Shown here one piece after another: positions 17,552-26,331 of a DNA stretch of 64,000 nucleotides. The notes under the pieces were generated by a model. It saw only the letters and a program-made list of their open reading frames with translations, made no database searches and was not told the DNA's origin. The DNA is from CBDCCV01 sp965215025. GTDB lineage: Bacteria; Bacteroidota; Rhodothermia; Rhodothermales; Salinibacteraceae. The stretch is from positions 1,798,001 through 1,862,000 of the forward strand of contig CBDCCV010000001.1 in NCBI GenBank assembly GCA_965215025.1, read 5' to 3'. The first letter of the stretch is position 1; every line of letters starts with the position of its first letter. The translations under genes were made by a program, and so were the position numbers.

Positions 17552-20428
17552 ATGCCCATCAGCCTCGCGCACCCGGACCGCTTCGCCCACCGTCACCTCG
17601 GCCCCTCCGAGGAGGACGTGCAGGCGATGCTCGACACCCTCGGCCTCGATTCGCTCGACGAGCTCATCGGGCAGACGATCCCCGCCTCCATCCGCATGGG
17701 CGAGGCGCTCGACCTCCCCGCCGCGCTGACCGAGCACGAGCTGCTGGGCCGCGCGCGCGAACTCGCCGACGAGAACGAGACGTGGCGCTCGTTCATCGGC
17801 CTGGGCTACCACGACACGCTCACGCCGCCGGTGATCCAGCGCGACATCCTGGAGAATCCGAGCTGGTACACGCAGTACACGCCCTACCAAGCCGAGATCA
17901 GCCAGGGCCGCCTCGAAGCGCTGCTGAACTTCCAGACCATGGTCATCGACCTGACGGGGATGGAGATCGCCAACGCCTCGCTCCTGGACGAGGGCACCGC
18001 CGCCGCCGAGGCCATGATGATGTTCGACCGGCTCGCGCGCCGGCAGGACGCCTCGACGTTTTTCGTCTCGGAAGACTGCCATCCGCAGACCATCGAGGTC
18101 GTCCAAGCGCGCGCCGAGCCGATTGGCGTTACGGTCGTCGTGGGCGACCACCGCGAGTTTGAGTTTGGCGAAGACGTCTTCGGCGCGCTCGTGCAGTACC
18201 CAACCACCGACGGCCGCATCGACGATTACGAGGCGTTCTGCGAGCGCGCCCACGCCGCCGATGCCTACGTCGCCACCTGTGCCGACCTCCTCGCGCTCAC
18301 GCTCCTCAAGCCGCCGGGCGAATGGGGCGCGGACGTGGCCGTCGGCTCGACGCAACGCTTTGGCGTGCCGCTCGGCTACGGCGGCCCGCACGCGGCGTAC
18401 TTCGCCACCAAGGAGGAGCACAAGCGGCAGGTGCCGGGACGGATGATCGGCGTCTCCAAAGACGCGGACGGCAACCCGGCCCTCCGGATGGCGCTTCAGA
18501 CGCGCGAGCAGCACATCCGCCGCGGGCGCGCCACGTCGAACATCTGCACGGCGCAGGTGCTCTTAGCCGTGATGGCCGGGATGTACGCCGTCTACCACGG
18601 CCCGGAGGGCTTGAAAAACATTGCCGAGCGCGTGCACAACCTCGCCAAGCTCCTGGCGCGCGGCCTCGAGCGCATCGGCCACGCGGTGCGGCACGACGCC
18701 TTTTTCGACACGCTGCGCATCGACCTCGAAGGCACCACGGCGGAGGCTGTGCGCGAGGCCGCCGAGGCGCACCGCATCAACCTGCGCTACTTTGACGACG
18801 GCTCGGTGGGCATCGCCCTGGATGAGGCCGCGAGCGCGGGCAACCTCGACGCGCTCCTGGCCATCTTCGGCGGGACGAACGGGAAGAGCCTCTCGGCCGA
18901 GGACCTCGCCGCCGAACTCGAAGACGGCTACGACGGGCCGATGCGGCGCACCTCGGCGTTCATGGAGCACCCCGTCTTCCACGCGCACCGCTCCGAGACG
19001 GCGCTGATGCGCTACATCCACAGCCTGGCCGAGAAGGACCTCTCCTTGACGCAGAGCATGATCCCGCTCGGCTCGTGCACGATGAAGCTCAACCCCACGG
19101 CGGCGCTCATGCCGATTACCATGCACGGCTTCGGCGCGATGCACCCCTTCGCGCCGGCTGAGCAGGCGCAAGGCTACCACACGGTCATCGAGGAGCTTTC
19201 GGATTGGCTGGCGGAGATCACCGGCTTCGAGGGCGTCTCCGTGCAGCCCAACAGCGGCGCCTCGGGCGAGTACGCGGGGCTTTTGGTGATCCGCGCTTAT
19301 CACCAAGCGAATGGGGACGAAGAACGCAACGTCTGCCTCATCCCGGACTCGGCGCACGGCACCAACCCGGCCTCGGCCACGATGGTGGGGATGAAGGTCG
19401 TCACCGTGGACACGGATGACAACGGCAACGTGGACCTCGGCGATCTGAAAGAGAAGGCGGAGAAGCACGCCGAGAAGCTCGCCGCGCTGATGGTGACGTA
19501 CCCCTCCACGCACGGCGTCTTCGAGGAGGACATCCGCGCCATCTGCGATGTCGTCCACGAGAACGGCGGGCAGGTGTACATGGACGGCGCGAACATGAAC
19601 GCGCAGGTGGGCCTGTGCCGCCCCGGCGATTTTGGCGTGGACGTGTGCCACCTCAACCTGCACAAGACGTTCTCCATCCCGCACGGCGGCGGCGGGCCGG
19701 GCGTCGGCCCCATCTGCGCGGCCGAGCACCTGGCACCGTTCCTGCCCGGCCACCCGCTGGCCGAGGGCGTGGGCGGCGAAAGGGCCATCGGCGCGGTGAG
19801 CGCGGCGCCGTACGGCAGCGCGTCCATCCTGCTGATCTCGTGGGCGTACATTGCCATGCTCGGCGCCGAGGGCGTGAGGCGCGCTTCGCAGATCGCCATC
19901 TTGAACGCGAACTACCTCGCCGAAGTCCTCTCGGAGCACTACGACATCGTGTACCGAGGCGCGCGGGGGCGCGTGGCGCACGAGTTTATTTTGGACCTGC
20001 GCCCGTTCCGGCAGAAGCTGGGCATCAGCGAGCAGGACGTGGCCAAGCGGCTGATGGACTACGGCTACCACGCCCCCACGATGTCGTGGCCCGTCGTCGG
20101 CACGCTCATGGTCGAGCCGACGGAGAGCGAGTCGAAGGCGGAGCTGGACCGCTTCGCCGAGGCCATGACGCTGATCCGCGAGGAGATCCGCGCGGTGGAA
20201 GAGGGCCGCGCCGAGGCGGAGGGGAGCGTGCTTAAAAGCGCCCCCCACACCGCCGCCATGGTTACGGCCGACGAGTGGGATCAGTCCTACAGCCGCGAGG
20301 AAGCCGCCTACCCGGCCGAGTGGACGCGCCGCCGCAAGTTCTGGCCCGCGGTCCGGCGCGTGGACGACGCCTACGGCGACCGCAACCTCATCTGCGCCTG
20401 CCCGCCCATGGAGGCCTACGCGGCGTAA
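17552..20428 (+). CDS. gcvP: Glycine dehydrogenase (decarboxylating), P-protein
   Basis: This 958-residue protein is the full-length homodimeric form of glycine cleavage system P-protein. It decarboxylates glycine with PLP and passes the aminomethyl group to the lipoyl arm of GcvH. The N-terminal half opens FAHRHLGPSEEDVQAML. The C-terminal catalytic half contains the PLP lysine, Lys705, in HLNLHKTFSIPHGGGGPG, and MIPLGSCTMKLN is also present. Length is normal for the fused type, unlike the split gcvPA/gcvPB form. gcvT and gcvH are not in the window. The ATG at 17552 is the first that gives the family N-terminus. Confidence 0.97.
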   Translation: MPISLAHPDRFAHRHLGPSEEDVQAMLDTLGLDSLDELIGQTIPASIRMGEALDLPAALTEHELLGRARELADENETWRSFIGLGYHDTLTPPVIQRDILENPSWYTQYTPYQAEISQGRLEALLNFQTMVIDLTGMEIANASLLDEGTAAAEAMMMFDRLARRQDASTFFVSEDCHPQTIEVVQARAEPIGVTVVVGDHREFEFGEDVFGALVQYPTTDGRIDDYEAFCERAHAADAYVATCADLLALTLLKPPGEWGADVAVGSTQRFGVPLGYGGPHAAYFATKEEHKRQVPGRMIGVSKDADGNPALRMALQTREQHIRRGRATSNICTAQVLLAVMAGMYAVYHGPEGLKNIAERVHNLAKLLARGLERIGHAVRHDAFFDTLRIDLEGTTAEAVREAAEAHRINLRYFDDGSVGIALDEAASAGNLDALLAIFGGTNGKSLSAEDLAAELEDGYDGPMRRTSAFMEHPVFHAHRSETALMRYIHSLAEKDLSLTQSMIPLGSCTMKLNPTAALMPITMHGFGAMHPFAPAEQAQGYHTVIEELSDWLAEITGFEGVSVQPNSGASGEYAGLLVIRAYHQANGDEERNVCLIPDSAHGTNPASATMVGMKVVTVDTDDNGNVDLGDLKEKAEKHAEKLAALMVTYPSTHGVFEEDIRAICDVVHENGGQVYMDGANMNAQVGLCRPGDFGVDVCHLNLHKTFSIPHGGGGPGVGPICAAEHLAPFLPGHPLAEGVGGERAIGAVSAAPYGSASILLISWAYIAMLGAEGVRRASQIAILNANYLAEVLSEHYDIVYRGARGRVAHEFILDLRPFRQKLGISEQDVAKRLMDYGYHAPTMSWPVVGTLMVEPTESESKAELDRFAEAMTLIREEIRAVEEGRAEAEGSVLKSAPHTAAMVTADEWDQSYSREEAAYPAEWTRRRKFWPAVRRVDDAYGDRNLICACPPMEAYAA

Positions 20429-20583
20429 GCTTTTCGGTAAGCCCTGCTTCCGCGCTCTGACGAAAGAGAAGCTGGTCCTGCCTGCGGGATCGGCTTTCGC
20501 CATTTGGCCCGTTGCTTGCTGCGGCGGGACGTGCTACATTGCGCGTGCTTTTCCCACTCATTATTCACCAGATAGAGAGTCCC

Positions 20584-20991
20584 ATGCATGTTCTGAAAGC
20601 AGGGCCACGGCGCCTCGGCGTGAGCGCCGTCGTGGTAGCGATGGTCGCGTTGCTCGTGGGCGGGTGCGCGTCGTCGGCGCAGGTGCCGGAGGCGCAGGTG
20701 AGCGCAGCCATCGCCGCGTCGAACACGTCCGTGCAGCAGGCCGAGCAGGCCGGCGCGCAGAACTACGCGCCGCTGGAGCTGCGCCAGGCGCAGCAGAAGC
20801 TCGAAGAAGCCCGCCAAGCCGTTGCCGAGGGCGAGACGCTCAAAGCCCAGCGCCTGGCCGAGAAAGCCCAAGTCGATGCGCAGCTGGCCGAGGCGAAAAC
20901 GCGCTCTGCTAAAGCGCAGGAGGCCGTAGACGAGCTGAACGAGACCATCCGCGCGTTGCGCGAAGAGATCGAGCGCGGCCGAAACCAGTAG
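20584..20991 (+). CDS. DUF4398 lipoprotein
   Basis: This 135-residue lipoprotein has a lipobox LVGGCAS with Cys28 as lipidation site. A DUF4398-type helical region follows: YAPLELRQAQQKLEEARQAV, then coiled-coil with heptads to the C-terminus (VDELNETIRALREEIERG). DUF4398 proteins are periplasmic helical lipoproteins of unknown detail, often next to an OmpA-family partner, and such a gene follows after 51 bp. The pair probably forms an envelope-to-peptidoglycan link. The ATG at 20584 is well placed for the signal peptide. Confidence 0.82.
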   Translation: MHVLKAGPRRLGVSAVVVAMVALLVGGCASSAQVPEAQVSAAIAASNTSVQQAEQAGAQNYAPLELRQAQQKLEEARQAVAEGETLKAQRLAEKAQVDAQLAEAKTRSAKAQEAVDELNETIRALREEIERGRNQ

Positions 20992-21042
20992 CCCGCCCCT
21001 CACGCCGAAACGCTTCTGCCAAACTGCTACGAAAGAAACGCT

Positions 21043-21969
21043 ATGAGACACGCACGCATCGCCTGCACCCTCATCGCTCTCGCCGCCAGCGGGCTGCTGC
21101 TCGCCGGCTGCGGCGGCCCGCCCGACGACAACCCGCTTCTGCGCGAGGCCGAAGCCGCCTACCAGAGCGCCGCCAACGATTCGCTCACCGTCGCCAACGC
21201 GCCCGTCGCGCTCGAAGAGGCGGAAGAGAGCGTAACAAGAGCGCAGCAGCTTTTAGAGGACGACGCTGAAGCGGCGGCCGTCAGCCACCAGGCCTACCTG
21301 GCGAAGCAGCGCGTGCACATCGCCGAGGCGGTGGCGCGGCTCAACGCGGCGGAGCAGGCCGTCAAGCGCGCCGAGGCCGAGCGGCAGGAGGTCGTGCTGG
21401 CCGCGCGGCAGCAGGAAGCCGAAGAGGCCCGCCAAGAGGCCGCCGAGGAGCGCCGCCAGGCCGAGGCCGCTCGCCAAGAGGCCGCCGCTGAGCGCCAGGA
21501 GGCCGAGCGCGCCAAAGCGGAGGCGCAGGCCGCCATCGAGCGGGCCAACGAGCTGGCCCGCCAGATCGAAGAACTGCAAGCGCGCCAGACCGAGCGCGGC
21601 CTCATCCTCACCCTCAGCGACGTGCTCTTCGACGTGGGCGAGGCTACGCTCAAGCCCGGCGGTCTGCGCGCCGTGGGCGAGCTGGCCGCCTTCCTGAACG
21701 ACTACCCCGAGCGCACCGTGCTCGTCGAAGGCTTCACCGACGCCACCGGCGGGGCCGAGTTCAACCAGGAGCTGTCGCAGCGCCGCGCCGCCTCCGTGCA
21801 GGCGGCGCTCCTGGAGCGCGGCATCGCATCGAACCGCATCCGCATCCGCGGCTACGGCGAGGAGTTCCCCGTCGCCACGAACGACACCGCCGCCGGGCGC
21901 CAGCAGAACCGCCGCATCGAGGTCATCATCTCCGACGACAGCGGCACCATCCCCGAGCGCAGCGAGTGA
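21043..21969 (+). CDS. DUF4398 and OmpA-domain lipoprotein
   Basis: This 308-residue lipoprotein has a lipobox LLAGC (Cys23), then a DUF4398-like helical region and a long Ala/Glu/Arg-rich coiled-coil (about residues 100-185, with repeats of the type EEARQEAAEERRQAEA). The C-terminal OmpA-like domain (about residues 187-300) has LSDVLFDVGEATLKPGG at its start, TDATGG, and the peptidoglycan-binding segment NQELSQRRAASVQAAL followed by GYGEEFPVATN and QQNRRIEV. It should be anchored in the outer membrane and bind peptidoglycan. It is paired with the preceding DUF4398 lipoprotein. Confidence 0.9.
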   Translation: MRHARIACTLIALAASGLLLAGCGGPPDDNPLLREAEAAYQSAANDSLTVANAPVALEEAEESVTRAQQLLEDDAEAAAVSHQAYLAKQRVHIAEAVARLNAAEQAVKRAEAERQEVVLAARQQEAEEARQEAAEERRQAEAARQEAAAERQEAERAKAEAQAAIERANELARQIEELQARQTERGLILTLSDVLFDVGEATLKPGGLRAVGELAAFLNDYPERTVLVEGFTDATGGAEFNQELSQRRAASVQAALLERGIASNRIRIRGYGEEFPVATNDTAAGRQQNRRIEVIISDDSGTIPERSE

Positions 21970-21997
21970 GCCACCGCACAGCCGCTTTTCCGCGGCG

Positions 21998-22502
21998 GCG
22001 CGCGATGCGTCGGAACTGGCGGGCGTGATGGCGCACGGCACGGCGCGCCACGGCACCGAGCGGCTGACGAAAGCGCGCGGCCTGCGCCTGGGCGCGATCC
22101 TCCTGCTGGACCGCGATCCTCCTGCTGGACCGCGATCCTCCTGCTGGACCGCGATCCTCCTGCTGGACCGCGATCCTCCTGCTGGACCGCGATCCTCCTG
22201 CTGGACCGCGATCCTCCTGCTGGACCGCGATCCTTCGACGCTGGAAGAGATCGGCGCGCAGCTTGCGCGCGCGGGCACGATGGCAACGTTCAGCCGCAGC
22301 GACGAGCGCGAGGCCGATAAGCTCGGCGTCGTTTAGCACGCGCCGGGCCGGATACGACCCGCACGGGATGGATCAGGTGTTCGAGACGCTCCTCGGCCAG
22401 CGCCGCCGGCGTCCGGGCGCCGTGCAGCGGTTCTTCGCCACGCATCCGCTCACCGAGGAGCGCCTCCGCCGCACGCTACAGCCGGTGAGGCCGGGCGGCT
22501 GA
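21998..22502 (+). pseudogene. Decayed M48-family metalloprotease
   Basis: The C-terminal half of an M48 peptidase is readable but broken. ASELAGVMAHGTARHGTERL corresponds to the HExxH helix with the catalytic Glu and second His lost. Then comes a 19-bp tandem repeat array that shifts frame with each copy. TFSRSDEREADKLGVV with a stop follows, then a frame change to RRAGYDPHGMDQVFETLL and FFATHPLTEERLRRTLQP, ending at the TGA at 22500-22502. EREADKLG and THPLTEERL are hallmarks of the family. It follows the OmpA gene, as BepA/YggG-type proteases often neighbour envelope genes. Confidence 0.8.
22093..22234 (+). repeat. 19-bp tandem repeat, 7 full copies
   Basis: The unit CGCGATCCTCCTGCTGGAC is repeated seven times without a mismatch from 22093 to 22225, followed by a 9-bp partial copy (22226-22234). 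Because 19 is not a multiple of three, the array cycles through all frames and cannot encode a repeated domain in one frame. It lies inside the decayed M48 gene. The identity of the copies indicates recent expansion. Confidence 0.98.
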
Positions 22503-22558
22503 TAGCGTAGTCCCGCCTCTGATAATCGACAGCGCGTGGGATTGTCTTGCCGCCGCGC

Positions 22559-23296
22559 TCACGCTTCTACGTTTTCAGGTACCGCAGTAGGTACCGCGGC
22601 GGGCGGCGCGGAGGAAACGGCGGTAACCAACAGCAACGCGGCGTAGAGGATGACGCTGACGCCACTCATCTCTAAGAACTCCTCGCAAACCACCTCTGCT
22701 TTGTACAGGCGCGGCGTGGATCCCGACCGCAAAAACAGGTAGCTGACGATCTCGAAACCGACAGCCCCCGCCACGAGCATTACGGCCCCATAGAGGCCCA
22801 CTAGGATTTCGTGCTGGAAATGGCGCCAAGCCATGCGGAAGTGGCGTCCCGCTATGAACGCAATGAAGAGGGCTATCACAGAGTACACGGTGATCCACGC
22901 TCCGTGACCTCCTTTAAAGAGCAACCAGTCCAACTCCCAGCTTCGGGCCGCGTGCGTTATTCTCTCATGGATGGCCGCTCCTTCGTCTACGGACAGGAAA
23001 AAGAAAACCAGACCACCAGCAGCCAAGAACGACGAGGGCAGGTGCTGCTCCCATTGGTTGTTTCTGGAGGCCACGAGCAGCACCCCACCGATGACGAACA
23101 ACTGAACTGAAGAAAACCATGCAGGGATCGACAGGTCACCGCTCAGATCGAAGAGCGCGCGAACGGTGCCCCTTGGCATGTCCAGTCCCACGAGGTGGAC
23201 CAACACATAAACGGCGACGAGCGCAAGCTCCAAGCCGAGCAGGCAGAAGAGCACCCTTCTCGCCTCTTCAGAGGTACAACTGATCTTTAGATCCAT
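22559..23296 (-). CDS. Polytopic membrane protein of unknown function
   Basis: This 245-residue protein has six or seven hydrophobic segments and conserved-looking polar residues in membrane-proximal positions: FFFLSVDEGAAIHERI near residue 100 and EEFLEMSGVSVILY near residue 205. Paired acidic and His residues of this kind occur in the CREST/ceramidase-type membrane hydrolase superfamily and in a widespread family of uncharacterised proteins with SxDE...HE motifs; neither assignment is secure. The ATG at 23296 is preferred to a GTG 21 bp upstream. Base composition is clearly less GC-rich than neighbouring genes. With a protease remnant on one side and a regulator remnant on the other, it may be recently acquired. 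Confidence 0.6.
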   Translation of the reverse strand: MDLKISCTSEEARRVLFCLLGLELALVAVYVLVHLVGLDMPRGTVRALFDLSGDLSIPAWFSSVQLFVIGGVLLVASRNNQWEQHLPSSFLAAGGLVFFFLSVDEGAAIHERITHAARSWELDWLLFKGGHGAWITVYSVIALFIAFIAGRHFRMAWRHFQHEILVGLYGAVMLVAGAVGFEIVSYLFLRSGSTPRLYKAEVVCEEFLEMSGVSVILYAALLLVTAVSSAPPAAVPTAVPENVEA

Positions 23297-23634
23297 GGCC
23301 TCATCTGAGCGGTGCACATCAGGTAACCGCCAACCCCCGCTATTTCAACCCGCGACTGGCGTTAACATAGCGGTAACATAGCAGCGCGGCTTTGCCCACT
23401 CCTCGTGCAATCGGAGCATCTGCCCGTAAGCCTCAGGCTCGCACGGCCTGCTTGCGCGCGCCAAGAAGCCGCATGGGATCTTCCACTCCCGCGGCTTCTG
23501 CCGAGAAGAACACCTCCTTCGACTACCTGTCCCGTCCTGAGCAGGGGGGGCTTAGGAGCGCGCTTCGGGAAAGCCCTGGCGCGGGTGACGGGGCCTAGGC
23601 GTAACTCTCGGCGCGCTCAAAGTCGCTCCGCGCC

Positions 23635-23824
23635 TCAGTCGGCCAAGCGGAGCAGCTTGCTGTAGCGGTGCAGGCGCTACGCCGGGTGCCGCAGGAGTAG
23701 CATCTTCCACTTGCCCGCCGGTCACGTCCAGCGAGGCATCGACGAGGCGGGCGCAGGCCGGTTTGCTTAGGGCGCCTTTTCTCGTTTGCGCGCTCTCGCT
23801 CACGAAGTGGTAGCCGGGCCGCAA
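23635..23824 (-). pseudogene. Possible remnant of an HxlR-family regulator
   Basis: On the minus strand, PACARLVDASLDVTGG is followed after a one-base frame change by KWKMLLLRHPA, a stop codon, then RLHRYSKLLRLAD and a second stop. This order (Cys-Pro-type start, LDV.GGKW, LLLR, then a RF.EL.R-like helix) is the opening of HxlR winged-helix regulators. One frameshift and one internal stop within 60 codons make it inactive. The identification rests on a short motif. Confidence 0.42.
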
Positions 23825-24105
23825 AGACGGCGGCGCCTATCCTCTCGTCAGGGTAAGCACCCTAGCCCGAGTTGTGACTTACCTCTTCGTCATCCTGAGG
23901 GCCTGCCCCGCCCTGCGGGGAGCGGAGCGCCGCGAGCGGAGCAGGCGACCTGGCGGCAGGGGAGGTCGTCCCTGTTGGGGGATCTGTGCTCGAGACCGCG
24001 TTTCCGCTCGCCCGGATGCACCACAGGCATGACCTTCGGCCTCCTCGGCTCCGCTCGGTGTGGCGAGGTTCGGAGGGTTTCGCCGTACCTCACAGCTGGA
24101 GTTGT
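23825..24105. other. Non-coding stretch with a dispersed-repeat-like piece
   Basis: No gene is supportable. GTCATCCTGA at about 23889, followed by GC-rich short inverted pieces, matches the outer arm of the large palindrome at 43986-44118, so this may be a diverged copy of the same dispersed repeat. Confidence 0.35.
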
Positions 24106-24456
24106 CTATTCGCCCGTGTCCCACGTCAGGATGTCCTCTTCGGACTTCTCCTTCTCCTTCCATTCCTCGGCGTCGGGGAGCGGGTCCTTCTTCTCGGTGA
24201 TGTTGTAGCCCAGCTCGCGCCACTGGTTCGAGAGGTACTCGTTCCACTGCGTGTAGTGCTGCCACTCGGCCGGCAGCTCGTCGTCGGGGTAGATCGCCTC
24301 GACGGGGCACACCGGCACGCAGGCATTGCAGTCGATGCACTCGTCGGGCTGGATGGCCAGGAAGTTCGGCCCTTCGTAGAAGCAGTCCACGGGGCAGACC
24401 TCGACGCAGTCGGTATGCTTGCAGTTGATGCACGGCTCGGCAACGACGTACGGCAT
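24106..24456 (-). CDS. fdxA: 7Fe ferredoxin (FdxA type)
   Basis: This 116-residue ferredoxin starts PYVVAEPCINCKHTDC, the usual FdxA opening. Cysteines 9, 12, 17, 21, 25, 40, 43, 46 and 50 supply one [3Fe-4S] and one [4Fe-4S] cluster; the second motif is CIDCNACVPVCPVEAIY. A C-terminal tail of about 50 residues (TQWNEYLSNQW, ending LTWDTGE) is longer than the core fold and common in this type. It acts as a soluble low-potential electron carrier. The gene stands alone, diverging from csbD. Confidence 0.93.
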   Translation of the reverse strand: MPYVVAEPCINCKHTDCVEVCPVDCFYEGPNFLAIQPDECIDCNACVPVCPVEAIYPDDELPAEWQHYTQWNEYLSNQWRELGYNITEKKDPLPDAEEWKEKEKSEEDILTWDTGE

Positions 24457-24673
24457 GGGGAGCAGAAAAGAAGTAAGGGCGGAAAGGCTAGCTGCGCTGA
24501 AGATACGATGACGCCTCGGCGAGTACAACGGCGCCTCCGCGTGCTGCCGCCTCCGGGCTGCGTTGGCAAGACGGTTACAACCCCGCCCCGCCTTCACCGA
24601 AACTGCACGAGAAGGTCGCCATTACAGGCTACACGTTTCTGTCCTATCCGATCAACCACGACAGGTGACCCTC

Positions 24674-24862
24674 ATGGCGAAAGATCCGAATAAGCAGAAG
24701 GCCGAAGGCAAGAAAGACAAAGCCAAGGGCAAAACAAAGGAAGCGGCCGGCGCCCTCTCCGGCGACGAGAAAAAGAAAGCCGAGGGCCGGAAAGACCAAG
24801 CCAAAGGCAAGGCTAAAGACAAGACGGGCGACGCGCGCAAGGAAGTCCGCGATAAGATTTAG
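24674..24862 (+). CDS. CsbD-like stress protein
   Basis: This 62-residue, highly charged protein is rich in Lys, Ala and Gly, with two related halves (KKDKAKGKTKEAAGAL and RKDQAKGKAKDKTGDARK). This is the pattern of the CsbD family of small, probably disordered stress-response proteins. Several members are controlled by general stress sigma factors, but no such promoter is evident here. A strong terminator follows 26 bp after the stop, so it is a single-gene transcript. Confidence 0.82.
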   Translation: MAKDPNKQKAEGKKDKAKGKTKEAAGALSGDEKKKAEGRKDQAKGKAKDKTGDARKEVRDKI

Positions 24863-24888
24863 CGCCCGCCTCGCACCTCACGCAGCGG

Positions 24889-24927
24889 AACGCCCCGGTC
24901 GTCATCAAAAACGGCCGGGGCGTTTCT
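24889..24927 (+). terminator. Intrinsic terminator after csbD-like gene
   Basis: Perfect 10-bp arms AACGCCCCGG (24889-24898) and CCGGGGCGTT (24915-24924) enclose a 16-base loop and lead into TTTCT. The short A-run on the other side may allow use in the reverse direction as well. Confidence 0.85.
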
Positions 24928-25000
24928 GCGCTTGTGGCGGACTGCGGGCGGCGCGGCGCCGGGTCCGTGGCGCATCCCTGCGCCTGGCCTGCAGCCGTTC

Positions 25001-26035
25001 TCATTCGCCAAAGAGGTCGCTCACGCGCGGCGGCATGGCCGTGCCGAAGTGCGAGTACGCGCGCGGCGTGGCGACGCGTCCGCGCGGCGTGCGCTCTAAG
25101 AAGCCCTCCTGGATCAGGTACGGCTCATAGACCTCCTCGATGGTGCCGGCGTCCTCGCCCACGGAAACGGCCAGGTTGTTCAGCCCCGTCGGCCCGCCGG
25201 CGAAGTTCTCGATCAGGGTGAGGAGGATGCGCGCGTCCATGTCGTCGAGGCCTTCCTCGTCCACGTCGAGCGCGTTGAGGGCGTGGTCGGCCAGCGGGCG
25301 GGTGATGGTGCCCTCGCCCTCGACCTCGGCGAAGTCGCGCGTGCGGCGCAGGAGGCGGTTGGCGATGCGCGGCGTGCCGCGGCTCCGGCGTGCGATCTCG
25401 AAGGCGCCCTCCGTGGTGATCTCCACGCTGAGGATGCGCGCAGAGCGCTCCACGATCTCTTGCAGAAGATCCGACGTGTAGTAGTCGTAGCGGAAGTCGA
25501 TCCCGAAGCGCGCCCTCAGCGGCGCCGTGAGGAGGCCCTTGCGCGTGGTGGCGCCCACGAGCGTAAAGGGCGGGAGCGTGATCTGCACCGAGCGCGCGTT
25601 CGGCCCGGAGTCGATCATGATGTCGATGCGGTAGTCCTCCATCGCGGAGTAGAGGTATTCCTCCACGACGGAAGAGAGCCGGTGGATTTCGTCGATGAAG
25701 AGCACGTCGCCCTCGTCCAGGTTCGTCAGGACGCCGGCGATGTTGGCGGGCTTTTCCAAGACGGGGCCGCTCGTGGTCGTCACGTGCGCGCCCATCTCCT
25801 CGGCGATGATGTAGGCGAGCGTCGTCTTGCCCAGGCCGGGCGGGCCGGAGAGGAGCACGTGGTCGAGCGCCTCGCCGCGCTGCAAAGCGGCCGTCATGAA
25901 AACTTTCAGGTTGCGCTTGATCTTCTCCTGGCCGACGAACTCGTCAAGCGAGGACGGGCGCAAGCGCTTCTCGAAGTCCTCATCCGGGGGCATCGGGTGC
26001 GGCGTGATGGCGTCGGCGCGCGGCGAGTCGGGCAT
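25001..26035 (-). CDS. ruvB: Holliday junction branch migration helicase RuvB
   Basis: This 344-residue AAA+ protein matches RuvB throughout. It has RLRPSSLDEFVGQEKIK at the start, Walker A GPPGLGKTT at residues 64-72, Walker B FIDEIHRLS, sensor motif GATTRKGLL and the C-terminal winged-helix part ending GFLERTPRGRVATPRAYSHFG. It drives branch migration of Holliday junctions with RuvA; ruvA and ruvC are not in the window. It diverges from the DUF3109 gene across a 296-bp region with a large inverted repeat. Confidence 0.97.
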   Translation of the reverse strand: MPDSPRADAITPHPMPPDEDFEKRLRPSSLDEFVGQEKIKRNLKVFMTAALQRGEALDHVLLSGPPGLGKTTLAYIIAEEMGAHVTTTSGPVLEKPANIAGVLTNLDEGDVLFIDEIHRLSSVVEEYLYSAMEDYRIDIMIDSGPNARSVQITLPPFTLVGATTRKGLLTAPLRARFGIDFRYDYYTSDLLQEIVERSARILSVEITTEGAFEIARRSRGTPRIANRLLRRTRDFAEVEGEGTITRPLADHALNALDVDEEGLDDMDARILLTLIENFAGGPTGLNNLAVSVGEDAGTIEEVYEPYLIQEGFLERTPRGRVATPRAYSHFGTAMPPRVSDLFGE

Positions 26036-26188
26036 GGCGGCAGGCGGGTCGTGAACGTGCGGAAAGCGCAGGAAAACGGCAACGGGTGCGGTTTGCTCTC
26101 CTCCGTTGGTCGCTCAAGGATACGCAGAAGCGGTGACAGCGCTCCGTCATCGCGTGCCATTTCTTGTACGCTATCGGCCCCCGCGCGC

Positions 26189-26242
26189 TACCATTTCTTT
26201 AAATCGAAGCGAGCCGTTGGCTCGAAAAGCAAGAAAATGGTA
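26189..26242. promoter_or_regulatory. Long inverted repeat between ruvB and DUF3109
   Basis: Outer arms TACCATTT (26189-26196) and AAATGGTA (26235-26242) enclose an inner perfect hairpin GAGCC-GTT-GGCTC (26211-26223). It lies in AT-rich DNA between divergent genes and has no T-tract, so a regulator site or structured leader is more likely than a terminator. TACCATTTC also occurs in a palindromic pair before the gene at 61811. Confidence 0.5.
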
Positions 26243-26331
26243 CGTTGTATCTATGGAGCACTTAAACGGCGTTCTATGCGCCAAACCTCCGCCCGCAAAA
26301 ACAAAGCCGACCGCATCCCGTAGAGGTTACT

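Noticed and set aside
18563..20503. 646-codon minus-strand frame
   Set aside because: It is antisense to gcvP, which is conserved over its whole length.
20429..20583. tRNA or small RNA between gcvP and the DUF4398 gene
   Set aside because: No cloverleaf or strong hairpin with T-tract could be found.
23392..23665. Overlapping small plus-strand frames
   Set aside because: There is no ribosome-binding site, no family character, and they overlap the HxlR-like remnant region.
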